A stretch of 51,582 nucleotides of DNA from Microbacterium sp. (GCF_011620665.1 NZ_WOYQ01000014.1:1-51582); one strand, 5' to 3'; shown: positions 9,623-18,143, counted from the stretch's first letter. Notes: generated from the sequence alone by a model not told the origin. Numbers and translations are program-made.

Positions 9623-11029
9623 GTGAGCAGCACCGCCACCAGTACCGTCCCCAAGATCCTCATCGTCGGGGGCGGGTACGCCGGGTTCTACACGGCGTGG
9701 AAGCTCGAGAAGCGCCTGCGCAGGGGAGAGGCCCAGGTGACGATCGTCGACCCGCTTCCCTACATGACCTACCAGCCGTTCCTGCCGGAGGTCGCCGCCG
9801 GCGAGATCGAAGCGCGTCACGTCATCGTGGGGCTGCGGCGCCACCTGAAGAAGACCAAGGTCATCACGGCGAAGGTCACGGGAATCGACCACGCCGCGCA
9901 CACGGCCACGATCACTCCCGAGCAGGGTGACCCGTGGCAAGAGCGGTATGACCATGTCGTCGTGACAGCCGGAGCCGTCTCGCGGACCTTCCCGATTCCC
10001 GGTATCGCCGACAACGCGATCGGCCTGAAGACGATCGAAGAGGCCGTGGCAATCCGCGACCGCATCCTCACGAATTTCGACCGGGCCGCGAACCTGCCCG
10101 CCGGTCCCGAACGCGACAGGCTGCTGACCGTCGTCGTGGTCGGCGGTGGCTTCGCCGGCATCGAGGTGTTCGCGGAGGCGCGCGCTCTCGCCTCATCACT
10201 TCTGAAGGATTATCCTCAGCTGCGGTTCGAGGACACCCACTTCCATCTGGTCGAGGCAATGGGACGCATCATGCCCGAGGTGTCGTTGAAAACCAGCGAA
10301 TGGGTGCTCAAGAACCTCGCGCAGCGGGGAGCCAGCGTGCACCTGGACACCCAGTTGCAGAGCGCCGTCGACGGAAACGTCGAACTGTCCACCGGAGAGA
10401 GGATCCCGACAGACCTCATCATCTGGACGGCCGGAGTCATGGCCAACCCCACAGTCGTCCGCGGCAGCGACCTGCCCGTCGAAGAGCGTGGTCGCATTCG
10501 CACCCGCGCCGATCTGCGTGTCGGCACCGAGGACGAGATCGTGCAGGGTGCTTGGGCCGCCGGTGACATCTCGGCCGTTCCCGACCTCACCGGCAAGGGT
10601 GTCGGCGGCTACTGCGTGCCCAACGCGCAGCACGCCGTGCGCCAGGCGAAGCTGCTCGCGAAGAACCTCGTGGCCGTCCTCCGTGGTGAAGTGCCTCGCG
10701 ACTACATCCACAACAACCTCGGTGCCGTCGCCGGCCTCGGTCTCTACAACGGGGTCTTCCAGTCGAACCAGATCGCGTTGAAGGGCTTCATCGCCTGGGT
10801 CGCTCACCGCGGTTACCACGGCCTGGCAATGCCATCGTGGGAGCGCAAGTGGCGCGTCATCGGCGACTGGTGGCACAACCTCTGGCTGGGGCGCGACAAC
10901 GTCTCACTGCAGGCGGTGCAGCATCCGCGCTACATCTTCGAGGAGTTCGCGGCGCGGCCGCGTCCGGCCGCGCCGGTCGAATCCGCCTCCGCCGTCGACC
11001 CGAAGGTGAAAGCCTCCGCCGCGGGCTGA
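9623..11029 (+). CDS. ndh: Type II NADH dehydrogenase (NDH-2)
   Basis: A 468-residue single-subunit, non-proton-pumping NADH:quinone oxidoreductase. The N-terminal FAD motif is ILIVGGGYAGFYTAW (from residue 13) and the second dinucleotide motif is VVVVGGGFAGIEVFAEA (about 172-188). GAWAAGDISAVPDLT provides the second FAD contact, followed by the quinone-site region NAQHAVRQAKLLAKNL. The C-terminal part carries the amphipathic membrane-association region. GTG 9623 is supported by CAAGGAG 10 nt upstream. It re-oxidises NADH for the respiratory chain at the inner face of the membrane. Confidence 0.93.
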   Translation: MSSTATSTVPKILIVGGGYAGFYTAWKLEKRLRRGEAQVTIVDPLPYMTYQPFLPEVAAGEIEARHVIVGLRRHLKKTKVITAKVTGIDHAAHTATITPEQGDPWQERYDHVVVTAGAVSRTFPIPGIADNAIGLKTIEEAVAIRDRILTNFDRAANLPAGPERDRLLTVVVVGGGFAGIEVFAEARALASSLLKDYPQLRFEDTHFHLVEAMGRIMPEVSLKTSEWVLKNLAQRGASVHLDTQLQSAVDGNVELSTGERIPTDLIIWTAGVMANPTVVRGSDLPVEERGRIRTRADLRVGTEDEIVQGAWAAGDISAVPDLTGKGVGGYCVPNAQHAVRQAKLLAKNLVAVLRGEVPRDYIHNNLGAVAGLGLYNGVFQSNQIALKGFIAWVAHRGYHGLAMPSWERKWRVIGDWWHNLWLGRDNVSLQAVQHPRYIFEEFAARPRPAAPVESASAVDPKVKASAAG

Positions 11030-11072
11030 TGCTGAGGGGGCCATCCGCAGCGGCGGACCACCCTGATCAGAC

Positions 11073-11145
11073 GCCCCCGTAGCCCAATGGCAGAGGCAGG
11101 CGACTTAAAATCGCTTCAGTCCGGGTTCGAATCCCGGCGGGGGCA
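11073..11145 (+). tRNA. tRNA with anticodon UAA (Leu), 73 nt, short variable loop
   Basis: A complete cloverleaf. Acceptor GCCCCCG/CGGGGGC (11073-11079 and 11138-11144). D arm GCCC with loop AATGGCAG. Anticodon stem GGCGA/TCGCT with loop CTTAAAA, giving anticodon TAA at 11106-11108. The variable loop is only 5 nt (TTCAGT region 11116-11120). T stem CCGGG/CCCGG with loop TTCGAAT. The discriminator is A11145, and CCA is not encoded. The anticodon reads leucine UUA, yet the body is class I, whereas bacterial tRNA-Leu normally carries a long variable arm. The A discriminator fits leucine. Confidence 0.9.
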
Positions 11146-11208
11146 CCCTCGGGGTGAGTATGGGCTGGGAGTGCTCCCACCTGCCTGCCGGGCGCGGCGC
11201 GGCCCGGA

Positions 11209-11214
11209 TATGAT
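11209..11214 (+). promoter_or_regulatory. -10 box TATGAT of lemA
   Basis: TATGAT stands 24 nt before ATG 11239, giving a short 5' UTR that carries GGGAG. No clear -35 is seen. Confidence 0.45.
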
Positions 11215-11238
11215 GAGCACACAAGCGATGGGAGCGCT

Positions 11239-11805
11239 ATGGAATGGCTGATTCCGGTTCTGATCCTCGTCGGACTGGTCGTGATCGTCGGCATCTACCT
11301 CTGGGCGACGTACAACTCGCTCGTGGGGTTGAACGTGCGCGTCGACGAGGCGTGGAGTGACATCACCGTCCAGCTGAAGCGGCGAGCCGATCTGCTGCCG
11401 AACCTCATCGAGACGGTAAAGGGGTACGCGGCTCACGAGAAGGCCGTGTTCGAGAATGTCACGCGGGCGCGGGCGGAGACTCTGTCGGTGTCGTCCCCGG
11501 CGGACGCGGGTGTCGCCGAGGGCCACATGCAACAGGCGTTGAAGTCGTTGTTCGCGGTCGCGGAGGCCTATCCGCAGCTGCAAGCGAGTCAGAACTTCCT
11601 CCAGCTCCAACAGGCGGTCGTCGACACGGAAGACAAGATCCAGGCCTCTCGCCGGTTCTACAACGGCGGAGTGCGGGAGCTCAACACCAAGGTCAAAGTG
11701 TTCCCGAACAACCTCTTCGCCCGAAACCTCGGCTTCTCGGAGCGTGAGTTCTTCGAAGTCGTGGACGGCGCCGCGATCGCCGAGCCGCCCCGCATCCAGT
11801 TCTGA
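11239..11805 (+). CDS. lemA: LemA family protein
   Basis: A 188-residue protein with an N-terminal transmembrane helix (about 4-24, LIPVLILVGLVVIVGIYLWA). The cytosolic helical bundle shows YNSLVGLNVRVDEAWSDI, VQLKRRADLLPNLIETVKGYA and the C-terminal NNLFARNLGFSEREFFEV. LemA family members are widespread and commonly neighbour membrane proteases or TPM-domain proteins; the biochemical role is unsettled. It precedes the M48 protease by one base, so the pair is an operon and the protein may assist the protease. GGGAG precedes the ATG. Confidence 0.9.
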   Translation: MEWLIPVLILVGLVVIVGIYLWATYNSLVGLNVRVDEAWSDITVQLKRRADLLPNLIETVKGYAAHEKAVFENVTRARAETLSVSSPADAGVAEGHMQQALKSLFAVAEAYPQLQASQNFLQLQQAVVDTEDKIQASRRFYNGGVRELNTKVKVFPNNLFARNLGFSEREFFEVVDGAAIAEPPRIQF

Positions 11806-11806
11806 C

Positions 11807-12694
11807 ATGTACTCCGCGATCGCGCGGAACAAGCGCAATACCTGGATGATTCTGATCGGATTCATCCTCGCGTTCGGTTTGGTGGGGCTGCTCGCGGGGT
11901 GGCTGGCAGGAAACAACTGGTTCCTCTCGGCCGGCATCCTGATCTTCGCCGCGGGATATGCGACCGTGCAGTACTTCTTCGCCGATCGAGAGGCGCTCGC
12001 TCTCTCCGGCGCGGTTCCGGTCACCCAGCAGGACGCCCCCCGCTACTATCGCCTGGTCGAGAATCTGTGCATCACCACCGGAACCCCCATGCCCAAGCTC
12101 TTCGTGGTCGAGGATGTCGCGCCCAATGCCTTCGCCACGGGGCGCACGCCGGATGAGGCGGCGATCACCGTGACGACCGGTCTGTTCGAGCTCATGACCG
12201 ACCGTGAACTGGAAGGTGTCCTCGGCCATGAGCTGGGCCACATCCGCAACTACGACATCCGGGTGTCGCTGGTGGTCTTCGGACTCGTCGTCGCAGTGGG
12301 CATCGTCGCCGACTTCCTCCTGCGGTTCGCGTTCTTCGGCGGCGGTCGCCGTGGGGGCAACAACCAGTCCCAGATCGTCTTTCTGCTCTTCGGCGTCGTC
12401 GCCGCGATCGTCGCTCCGCTGCTGGCCGGGCTCGTTCAGGCCGCGATCTCCCGCCAGCGCGAGTACCTCGCCGACGCGACGAGCGCGATGACCACCCGGG
12501 ATCCGGAGGGCCTCGCTTCGGCACTCCGCAAACTCGGTGAGCACGGTCGGCCCCTCGCGAAGGCGAACACCTCGATGGCGCACCTCTGGATCAGCGATCC
12601 GCTGCGCGCGGGTGTCGTCTCGCGCATGTTCGCCACGCATCCGCCGATCGCCGATCGCATCACCCGCCTGCAGACGATGGGCGGGCGGTTCTGA
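11807..12694 (+). CDS. htpX: M48 family membrane zinc metalloprotease (HtpX-like)
   Basis: A 295-residue integral membrane protease. Two N-terminal helices (about 13-33 and 38-57) precede the catalytic domain with GHELGHIRNYD (H141-E142-x-x-H145). Two more hydrophobic segments follow (about 153-176 and 187-212), then SRQREYLADATSA, whose E219 is the third zinc ligand. HtpX degrades damaged or misfolded membrane proteins. It starts 1 bp after lemA. A C-terminal HPPIADRITRLQTMGG is typical for the family. The length and topology fit HtpX; M48 subfamily assignment beyond that is not certain. Confidence 0.9.
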   Translation: MYSAIARNKRNTWMILIGFILAFGLVGLLAGWLAGNNWFLSAGILIFAAGYATVQYFFADREALALSGAVPVTQQDAPRYYRLVENLCITTGTPMPKLFVVEDVAPNAFATGRTPDEAAITVTTGLFELMTDRELEGVLGHELGHIRNYDIRVSLVVFGLVVAVGIVADFLLRFAFFGGGRRGGNNQSQIVFLLFGVVAAIVAPLLAGLVQAAISRQREYLADATSAMTTRDPEGLASALRKLGEHGRPLAKANTSMAHLWISDPLRAGVVSRMFATHPPIADRITRLQTMGGRF

Positions 12695-12699
12695 GCGCC

Positions 12700-12705
12700 T
12701 AGACT
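12700..12705 (+). promoter_or_regulatory. -10 box TAGACT of the AI-2E transporter gene (leaderless)
   Basis: TAGACT ends 6 nt before ATG 12712 with no ribosome-binding site. This selects ATG 12712 rather than GTG 12709. Confidence 0.5.
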
Positions 12706-12711
12706 CGGGTG

Positions 12712-13899
12712 ATGAGCGGCTCCGAACAAAAGCCCCGCGGCTCCCTGCTCGACGCGATCCGCAACAAGTCGGTCTCCACCGAGATCGGGTCGTCGTTGCC
12801 GCGGGGACTCCAGGTGACGACCGCGTACGCGTGGCGATTCGTTGTCATCGCTGCGGCTGTCGGCATCCTCATCTGGCTGATCATCCAACTCAAGCTCCTG
12901 GTGATTCCGCTGCTCGTGGCGATCCTCATCACGGCGCTCCTTTGGCCGGCTTTCACATGGCTGATCGCCCACCGTGTGCCGAGATGGCTCTCGATCGTGA
13001 TTGCGGTGCTCGGCGCCGTCGCCGTCATCGGCGGATTGCTGTGGCTTGCGATCTGGCAGATCAGCCAGCAATGGGGGAGTGTCCAGGCGCGCACCGGCGA
13101 GGCCGTGGGGCAGTTTCGCCAGTACCTGATCGACGGGCCTCTGCACCTCACCTCCGCCCAGATCGATGCCTTCCTCGCACAGGCGGGTTCTTTCCTGCAG
13201 CAGCAGGCGGACTCTCTGTGGTCGGGGGCGCTCGCGGTGGGCTCGACTGTGGGCCACGTCCTCACCGGTGTCCTGCTGACTCTGTTCATCCTGATCTGCA
13301 TCCTCGCGGACGGCGGCGGGATCTGGCGCTGGGTGGTGCGGCTCTTTCCCCGGCCGGCACGCGAGAACGTCGACCGCGCCAGCCAGGCCGGGTGGAAGAC
13401 CGTGATCAACTACGCGCGCACTCAGCTTCTGGTCGCGACGATCGATGCAACGGGCATCGCACTCGGCGCGTTCCTGCTGGGCGTGCCGCTGGCGATCCCG
13501 ATCGGCGTACTGGTCTTCCTCGGCGCGTTCATCCCCTTCGTGGGCGCCGTCGTGACGGGCGCACTCGCGGTATTCCTGGCCCTCGTCTACAACGGTCCCT
13601 GGATCGCCCTGTGGATGCTGGTCGTGGTCCTCGCGGTACAGCAGCTCGAGAGTCACATCCTGCAGCCGCTGCTCATGGGATCGGCGGTCAAGGTCCACCC
13701 CCTCGCGGTCGTCCTGGTGGTCGCGGGTGGTGCAATGATCGCGGGTATCCCCGGAGCGCTCTTCGCCGTGCCGCTCGCGGCGTTCATCAATGTCGTCGCG
13801 GTGTATCTGTCGCATCGCCACATCGATGAGCAGGACGGCTTCGGCCCCGCTGATCTCATCTGGAGCACCGTTCCTCGCAGCAGGAGGAACCCCGCGTGA
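12712..13899 (+). CDS. AI-2E family transporter
   Basis: A 395-residue polytopic membrane protein of the AI-2 exporter/PerM family. Hydrophobic segments lie near residues 44-62, 64-82 and 95-112, then at 180-200 and in the C-terminal half. The family core EGIPLAIPIG-like stretch appears here as LGVPLAIPIGVLVFLGAFIP, followed by QQLESHILQPLLMGSAVKVHPL. Substrates of this family vary; E. coli TqsA exports autoinducer-2, others are unknown. The start follows a -10 box directly. Its 3' end overlaps ilvA by 4 bp (GTGA). Confidence 0.85.
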   Translation: MSGSEQKPRGSLLDAIRNKSVSTEIGSSLPRGLQVTTAYAWRFVVIAAAVGILIWLIIQLKLLVIPLLVAILITALLWPAFTWLIAHRVPRWLSIVIAVLGAVAVIGGLLWLAIWQISQQWGSVQARTGEAVGQFRQYLIDGPLHLTSAQIDAFLAQAGSFLQQQADSLWSGALAVGSTVGHVLTGVLLTLFILICILADGGGIWRWVVRLFPRPARENVDRASQAGWKTVINYARTQLLVATIDATGIALGAFLLGVPLAIPIGVLVFLGAFIPFVGAVVTGALAVFLALVYNGPWIALWMLVVVLAVQQLESHILQPLLMGSAVKVHPLAVVLVVAGGAMIAGIPGALFAVPLAAFINVVAVYLSHRHIDEQDGFGPADLIWSTVPRSRRNPA

Positions 13900-15137
13900 C
13901 CGCGTTGGAGGGCAATGCGATCACCCTGTCGGAGTTCGAGACAGCAGCCGCAGTCCTTCGGGGCGTCGTCGTGCGGACGCCTTTGGAAGCCTCCGAGTAC
14001 CTCTCCGATCTGCTCGGGCAGCCTGTCTACCTCAAGTTCGAGAATCTGCAACGGACGGGCTCGTTCAAGATTCGGGGGGCGGCCTACCGGCTGTCTCGGT
14101 TGACGGCAGGGGAACGCTCTTCGGGCGTGGTCGCCGCTTCGGCCGGCAACCACGCCCAAGGAGTGGCTCTCGCTGCGCAGAAGCTCGGCATCCCCGCGAC
14201 GATCTTCATGCCGCTGGGTGTGCCGGTGCCCAAGCTCCTCGCGACGCGGGGCTACGGTGCCGAGGTCGTCCTCGAGGGTGAGACGGTGGAGACTCCCCTC
14301 CGGCTAGCGGCCGAGTTCGCCGAGCGCACGGGCGCGGTTTTCATCCATCCATTCGACCACCGCGATGTCATCGTCGGCCAGGGCACGCTGGGCCTCGAGA
14401 TCTACGACGACCTGCCCGAGGTCGAGACGGTGATCGTCGGGATCGGCGGAGGGGGTCTCATCGCGGGCGTTGCGGCCGCCATGCGCGCACGTGCGGAGCG
14501 CGACGGCCGGACAGTGCGGATCATCGGGGTCCAGGCGGAGAACTCCGCCGCCTATCCTTCCTCGCTCGCGGCGGGTGAACCGCTGCAGGTCGCGACGACT
14601 CCGACCATCGCCGACGGCATCGCCGTCGCGCGCCCGGGCGACCTCCCGTTCGCGATCATCAGCGACCTGGTCGATGAGGTGGTCACGGTCAGCGACAACG
14701 ACATCGCCCGTGGACTGCTGGTACTCCTCGAGCGCAGCAAGCAGGTCGTCGAGCCTGCCGGTGCCGTCGGGGTCGCCGCCATTCTCGCAGGAAAGATCAC
14801 CGTGAGCGGACCGACCGCGGTGATCCTCTCCGGTGGCAACATCGATCCGCTGCTGCTGCAGCGGATCGTCGCGCACGGACTGGCGGTATCCGGCCGCTAC
14901 ATGACTCTCCAGATTCCGTTGCCGGATCGCCCCGGGCAGCTCGCCCGCGTGTCGGAGTTGCTGGCGATCGCGGGCGCGAATGTCATCGAGGTGTTGCACA
15001 CGCGCTACGGGCAGGGTCTGCAGATCAGCGAGGTGATCCTCCAGCTGAGCGTGGAAACGCGCGGCAAGGAACACCGCGCTCACGTCATCTCGGTGCTCGA
15101 GGACGCCGGCTTCACGCCCAGGGTCGTCGAGGACTGA
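13896..15137 (+). CDS. ilvA: Threonine ammonia-lyase (ACT-domain type)
   Basis: A 413-residue PLP enzyme deaminating threonine to 2-oxobutyrate, the entry to isoleucine synthesis. The PLP lysine is in FENLQRTGSFKIRGA (K58). ASAGNHAQGVA binds substrate and VGIGGGGLIAG binds the cofactor phosphate. A C-terminal ACT-like domain (about 335-413, MTLQIPLPDRPGQLARVSEL) suggests amino-acid control. The length and single ACT-like domain match the shorter actinobacterial/TdcB-ACT form. GTG 13896 follows AGGAGG and overlaps the transporter gene. It converges on greA with only 3 bp between the stop codons. Confidence 0.92.
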   Translation: MTALEGNAITLSEFETAAAVLRGVVVRTPLEASEYLSDLLGQPVYLKFENLQRTGSFKIRGAAYRLSRLTAGERSSGVVAASAGNHAQGVALAAQKLGIPATIFMPLGVPVPKLLATRGYGAEVVLEGETVETPLRLAAEFAERTGAVFIHPFDHRDVIVGQGTLGLEIYDDLPEVETVIVGIGGGGLIAGVAAAMRARAERDGRTVRIIGVQAENSAAYPSSLAAGEPLQVATTPTIADGIAVARPGDLPFAIISDLVDEVVTVSDNDIARGLLVLLERSKQVVEPAGAVGVAAILAGKITVSGPTAVILSGGNIDPLLLQRIVAHGLAVSGRYMTLQIPLPDRPGQLARVSELLAIAGANVIEVLHTRYGQGLQISEVILQLSVETRGKEHRAHVISVLEDAGFTPRVVED

Positions 15138-15140
15138 GCC

Positions 15141-15632
15141 TCACTGTCCCGTGTAGGTGGCGACGGAGACGATCTCGACGGTGATCTGGCGGCCGTTCGG
15201 TGCGGTGTAGGACGTCGATTCGCCTTCGGCGAGGCCGAGGATCGCCGCGCCCAGCGGTGAGGCTTCGCTGTAGACATCGAGCTCCGACCCGGCGGCGATC
15301 TCTCGACTGCCGAGAAGGAAGACCTCCTCGCCGCCGGCGACGGTCGCCGTCACGACGGTGCCTGAACGCACGATTCCGTCGGCCTCGGGTGCTTCACCGA
15401 CGACGGCGTCCTTGAGGAGTCGCGCGAGAGTGCGGATACGTGCTTCCTGCTTGCCCTGTTCGTCCTTCGCGGCGTGGTAGCCGCCGTTCTCTTTCAGATC
15501 GCCCTCTTCGCGGGCGATCTCGATGCGCTTCGCGATCTCTTCGCGCCCCGTCGTCGAGAGGTGTTCGTATTCGGCGGCCAGGCGGTCATACGCCTCCTGG
15601 GTGAGAAAGGTCTCGGCGCTGTCGCTGGACAC
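15141..15632 (-). CDS. greA: Transcription elongation factor GreA
   Basis: A 163-residue Gre factor that binds the RNA polymerase secondary channel and stimulates cleavage of backtracked transcripts. The N-terminal coiled coil carries FLTQEAYDRLAAEYEHL, then RIEIAREEGDLKENGGYHAAKDEQ with the acidic tip. The C-terminal FKBP-like domain includes SREIAAGSELDVYSEASPLG. GTG 15632 is preceded by AAAGGAG. The order greA then DUF4307 matches Rv1080c-Rv1081c. Confidence 0.95.
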   Translation of the reverse strand: MSSDSAETFLTQEAYDRLAAEYEHLSTTGREEIAKRIEIAREEGDLKENGGYHAAKDEQGKQEARIRTLARLLKDAVVGEAPEADGIVRSGTVVTATVAGGEEVFLLGSREIAAGSELDVYSEASPLGAAILGLAEGESTSYTAPNGRQITVEIVSVATYTGQ

Positions 15633-15711
15633 GTCATCTCCTTTGATCGGGGCAGTCGGGACGATAAGCCAAACGCCCCGGCGACAGCCAGGGCGATGAG
15701 ATCGTTCCAGC

Positions 15712-16113
15712 CTACGGGATCCAGCAGGACGCGGCCAAACCGGTCGTCGCTTCTGCCGTCGTGGGCACTGTTTCGTCGAAGGCGCGGCTGTGCTCGTCGG
15801 ATGCCGGATACTCCACGATCCGCCAGCCGACGACTCCGTGCTCGGTGTCCTGGGCCTCGAGCGCGCAGGCAACCGGAACTCCGGGGCGCACGGTGATCTG
15901 GAACTGTATCGACACGGTGTGCGGATCGTGGACCGTGAAGCCGGTGGTGTTGACGTCGACGGTGTCGATCGCCGAGGTGACGGTGGTCCACGCCAAGGAC
16001 CCGACGACGGCCGCGGCCACGAGTCCCAGCACGATCCAGCCGATGCGACGGCCCGGGCCGCGGCGACGACCGTAGCGATCGTCGAGGAGCTCCTTTGTCG
16101 CGGCGGTTGTCAT
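15712..16113 (-). CDS. DUF4307 membrane protein
   Basis: A 133-residue protein with a short basic N-terminus (DDRYGRRRGPGRR), one transmembrane helix (about 23-42, IGWIVLGLVAAAVVGSLAWT), and an extracytoplasmic beta-rich domain with two cysteines (ACALEAQ and the C-terminal ASCWIP), possibly disulphide-bonded. It corresponds to the actinobacterial DUF4307 family (Rv1081c-like); function unknown. It is upstream of greA in the same direction with a 79-bp gap. The mycothiol amidase gene mca, its usual divergent neighbour in mycobacteria, is absent. Confidence 0.85.
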   Translation of the reverse strand: MTTAATKELLDDRYGRRRGPGRRIGWIVLGLVAAAVVGSLAWTTVTSAIDTVDVNTTGFTVHDPHTVSIQFQITVRPGVPVACALEAQDTEHGVVGWRIVEYPASDEHSRAFDETVPTTAEATTGLAASCWIP

Positions 16114-16180
16114 GTAGCTTCCGTTCCCGTTCTAGGCTGGACTTCCAGGCTAAGCGCTCCGCACGTGAACTGAAGGACTG

Positions 16181-16483
16181 ATGCACGCTTTGACGCACTC
16201 ACCGCTCGCCGCCCAGATCGTGCGGTCCGATTTCGCGACGCCGACGCCCATCAGTACCGTCGACCCCGATGTGATCACGCCGGGCTTCGCGGGTTTCCTG
16301 GCGATCGCGCTGCTGGCCATCGCGGTCGTGTTTCTCCTCATCGACATGCTTCGCCGCATCCGGCGCGCCGGCTACCGCGCCGATATCACCGCCGAGCTCG
16401 ATGCGGAAGAGGGGGCGCACGCGCCGGGTGAGGCGGCCGCGACTGACACGAACCACGAGGACGACCTCGACCTGAGGCGCTGA
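16181..16483 (+). CDS. Small single-pass membrane protein
   Basis: A 100-residue protein with one transmembrane helix (about 34-55, PGFAGFLAIALLAIAVVFLLID), a basic juxtamembrane patch (MLRRIRRAGYR) and an acidic C-terminus (DTNHEDDLDLRR). The position between DUF4307 and the hemolysin III gene suggests it is the counterpart of Rv1083. The helix followed by RRIRRA-R is typical of this small actinobacterial family; function unknown. GAAGGA precedes ATG 16181. It converges on the trhA-like gene with 8 bp between the stops. Confidence 0.75.
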   Translation: MHALTHSPLAAQIVRSDFATPTPISTVDPDVITPGFAGFLAIALLAIAVVFLLIDMLRRIRRAGYRADITAELDAEEGAHAPGEAAATDTNHEDDLDLRR

Positions 16484-16491
16484 TCGTCGTC

Positions 16492-17265
16492 TCAGCCCGG
16501 TAGTCCCAGCGACGGGGCCAGCGGCTTCAGCGCGATCAGCAGGCACGCCGCCCAATGGCAGAGGAACGCCAGAACCGTGCAGACGTGGAAGATCTCGTGA
16601 AACCCGAAGTGTCCGGGCCATGGGTTCGGCCGCTTCATGCCGTAGACGATCGCGCCGGCGGTATAGAGCAGGCCGCCGATGATGACGAGCACCATCATCG
16701 CGACGCTGGCGAGGAACAGGTCCACCATGTACATGACGGCCGCCCAGCCGAGCGCGAGGTACAGCGCGAGGTAGAGCCAGCGGGGGGCGCCGATCCAGAA
16801 GACGCGGAACACGATGCCGAGGAGCGTCCCCGTCCACACCAGGATCAGCAGGAGCGCGCCCTTGTCCGGCGGGAGCGCAAGCACGGCGATCGGTGTATAG
16901 GTACCGGCGATCAGCAGCAGGATGTTGGCGTGATCGATGCGCTTCAGCACAGCCTTGGTCTTCGGGCGCCAGTTGAATCGGTGGTAGAGCGCCGAGTTGC
17001 CGAACAGCAGCAGTGACGTGGCCATGAACACGGCCGAGGCCCACTTGGCCGGCGCTCCTTCCGCGAGGACGATCAGGACGATCCCCGCACCAACGGCCAC
17101 CGGGAACGTCCCGGCATGGATCCACCCGCGCCACGTGGGCGTGATGTCGAGCGGATCGGCCCCGCTTGCGGCCTCGAGGAGCGGAAGCTGGGGCATCTCA
17201 GCACCCGCGTCTGCGCGGCGTTCGGGCTCCAGGTCGGCGCCCTGGCCGGATGCGGATCGGGTCAC
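16492..17265 (-). CDS. trhA: Hemolysin III family (PAQR/TrhA) membrane protein
   Basis: A 257-residue seven-helix membrane protein. Family motifs are seen: SALYHRFNW near the second helix, RIDHANILLLIAGTYTP, and the C-terminal GFHEIFHVCTVLAFLCHW. These carry the histidines and the aspartate that bind a metal in the PAQR superfamily. The first ~45 residues are hydrophilic. In E. coli, TrhA affects membrane energetics; a real haemolytic role is not implied. GTG 17265 stands 6 nt behind TAGGCT. Matches Rv1085c in the syntenic block. Confidence 0.9.
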   Translation of the reverse strand: MTRSASGQGADLEPERRADAGAEMPQLPLLEAASGADPLDITPTWRGWIHAGTFPVAVGAGIVLIVLAEGAPAKWASAVFMATSLLLFGNSALYHRFNWRPKTKAVLKRIDHANILLLIAGTYTPIAVLALPPDKGALLLILVWTGTLLGIVFRVFWIGAPRWLYLALYLALGWAAVMYMVDLFLASVAMMVLVIIGGLLYTAGAIVYGMKRPNPWPGHFGFHEIFHVCTVLAFLCHWAACLLIALKPLAPSLGLPG

Positions 17266-17271
17266 GCCCTG

Positions 17272-17277
17272 AGCCTA
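17272..17277 (-). promoter_or_regulatory. -10 box TAGGCT of trhA (leaderless)
   Basis: Read on the minus strand, TAGGCT is followed by 6 nt and then GTG 17265. No ribosome-binding site is present. Confidence 0.5.
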
Positions 17278-17323
17278 CGCCCGGTCACCCGCCGCGACGC
17301 TCCTGCTCTCGCCGCGCCCGCGA

Positions 17324-17329
17324 TAGCGT
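17324..17329 (+). promoter_or_regulatory. -10 box TAGCGT of the cis-prenyltransferase gene (leaderless)
   Basis: TAGCGT is followed by 6 nt (AGGGGG) and GTG 17336. It is divergent from the trhA promoter 47 bp away. Confidence 0.45.
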
Positions 17330-17335
17330 AGGGGG

Positions 17336-18121
17336 GTGACACCGACGGGCGCGGACGAGGGGAGAGGCTTCCTCTACCGGCTCTACAGTTCGCGGCTACG
17401 GCGACGGCTCACCGCCGACGCGGTCCCGCACCACGTCGCCATGATGATCGACGGCAACCGGCGCTGGGCGCGGCAAGCCGGCTATCGGTCGGTCGCGGAC
17501 GGGCACCGCGCGGGAGCGGCGAAGATGCATGAGTTCTTGCGATGGTGCGATGATCTCGGCATCCGGGTCGTGTCGCTCTATCTGCTTTCCACCGATAACC
17601 TGACCAAGCGCGATTCGCAGGAGATCGCCGACCTCATCGAGATCATCGCCGAGCTGGCCGAAGAACTCTCCCACGAGCCCGGCTGGCGGGTTCAGCATGT
17701 CGGCCGGGCCGAGATCCTGCCTCCGGATCTCGCGGGAGTCCTGCGCACGGCGGAGGACCGCACGGCCGGCAATGCCGGACTGCACGTCAACCTCGCTGTC
17801 GGGTACGGTGGGCGCGGTGAGATCGTGGATGCCGTTCGCAGCATCATCTCGCAGCACCAGGCGCGGGGCGGCTCGCTCGAGCAGCTGGCTGCGAGCCTGA
17901 CGCCCGAACAGATCGGTGAGCACCTGTACACGGGCGGGCAGCCCGACCCCGATCTGGTGATCCGCACCTCCGGGGAGCAGAGGTTGAGTGACTTCCTGCT
18001 GTGGCAGTCCGCCCATTCCGAGTTCTACTTCGTCGAAGCACTCGGCCCCGACCTTCGGGAAGTCGACTTTCTCCGCGCGATCCGCGATTATGCAACGCGC
18101 GACCGCCGCTACGGCAGCTGA
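17336..18121 (+). CDS. uppS: Isoprenyl transferase (cis-prenyl diphosphate synthase)
   Basis: A 261-residue cis-prenyltransferase that condenses isopentenyl diphosphate with allylic diphosphates to make polyprenyl carriers for cell-wall synthesis. The motifs are HVAMMIDGNRRWA (catalytic D39), the GHRAGA loop, SLYLLSTDNL, and the C-terminal RTSGEQRLSDFLLWQSAHSEF. Its place beside hemolysin III mirrors Rv1086, the short-chain Z-farnesyl diphosphate synthase, so the product may be short-chain rather than undecaprenyl; chain length cannot be read from this sequence alone. GTG 17336 directly follows a -10 box. Confidence 0.92.
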   Translation: MTPTGADEGRGFLYRLYSSRLRRRLTADAVPHHVAMMIDGNRRWARQAGYRSVADGHRAGAAKMHEFLRWCDDLGIRVVSLYLLSTDNLTKRDSQEIADLIEIIAELAEELSHEPGWRVQHVGRAEILPPDLAGVLRTAEDRTAGNAGLHVNLAVGYGGRGEIVDAVRSIISQHQARGGSLEQLAASLTPEQIGEHLYTGGQPDPDLVIRTSGEQRLSDFLLWQSAHSEFYFVEALGPDLREVDFLRAIRDYATRDRRYGS

Positions 18122-18143
18122 AGGCCGAATGCCCCGCCCGTGA

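Noticed and set aside
11165..11181. Short hairpin GGGAG-TG-CTCCC behind the tRNA
   Set aside because: Five-bp arms with a 2-nt loop cannot fold stably and there is no T-run. Not called as a terminator.
12436..13821. 461-codon open frame antisense to the AI-2E transporter and htpX-like genes
   Set aside because: His/Asp/Arg-rich low-complexity translation typical of the complement of a membrane-protein gene; no recognisable motif.
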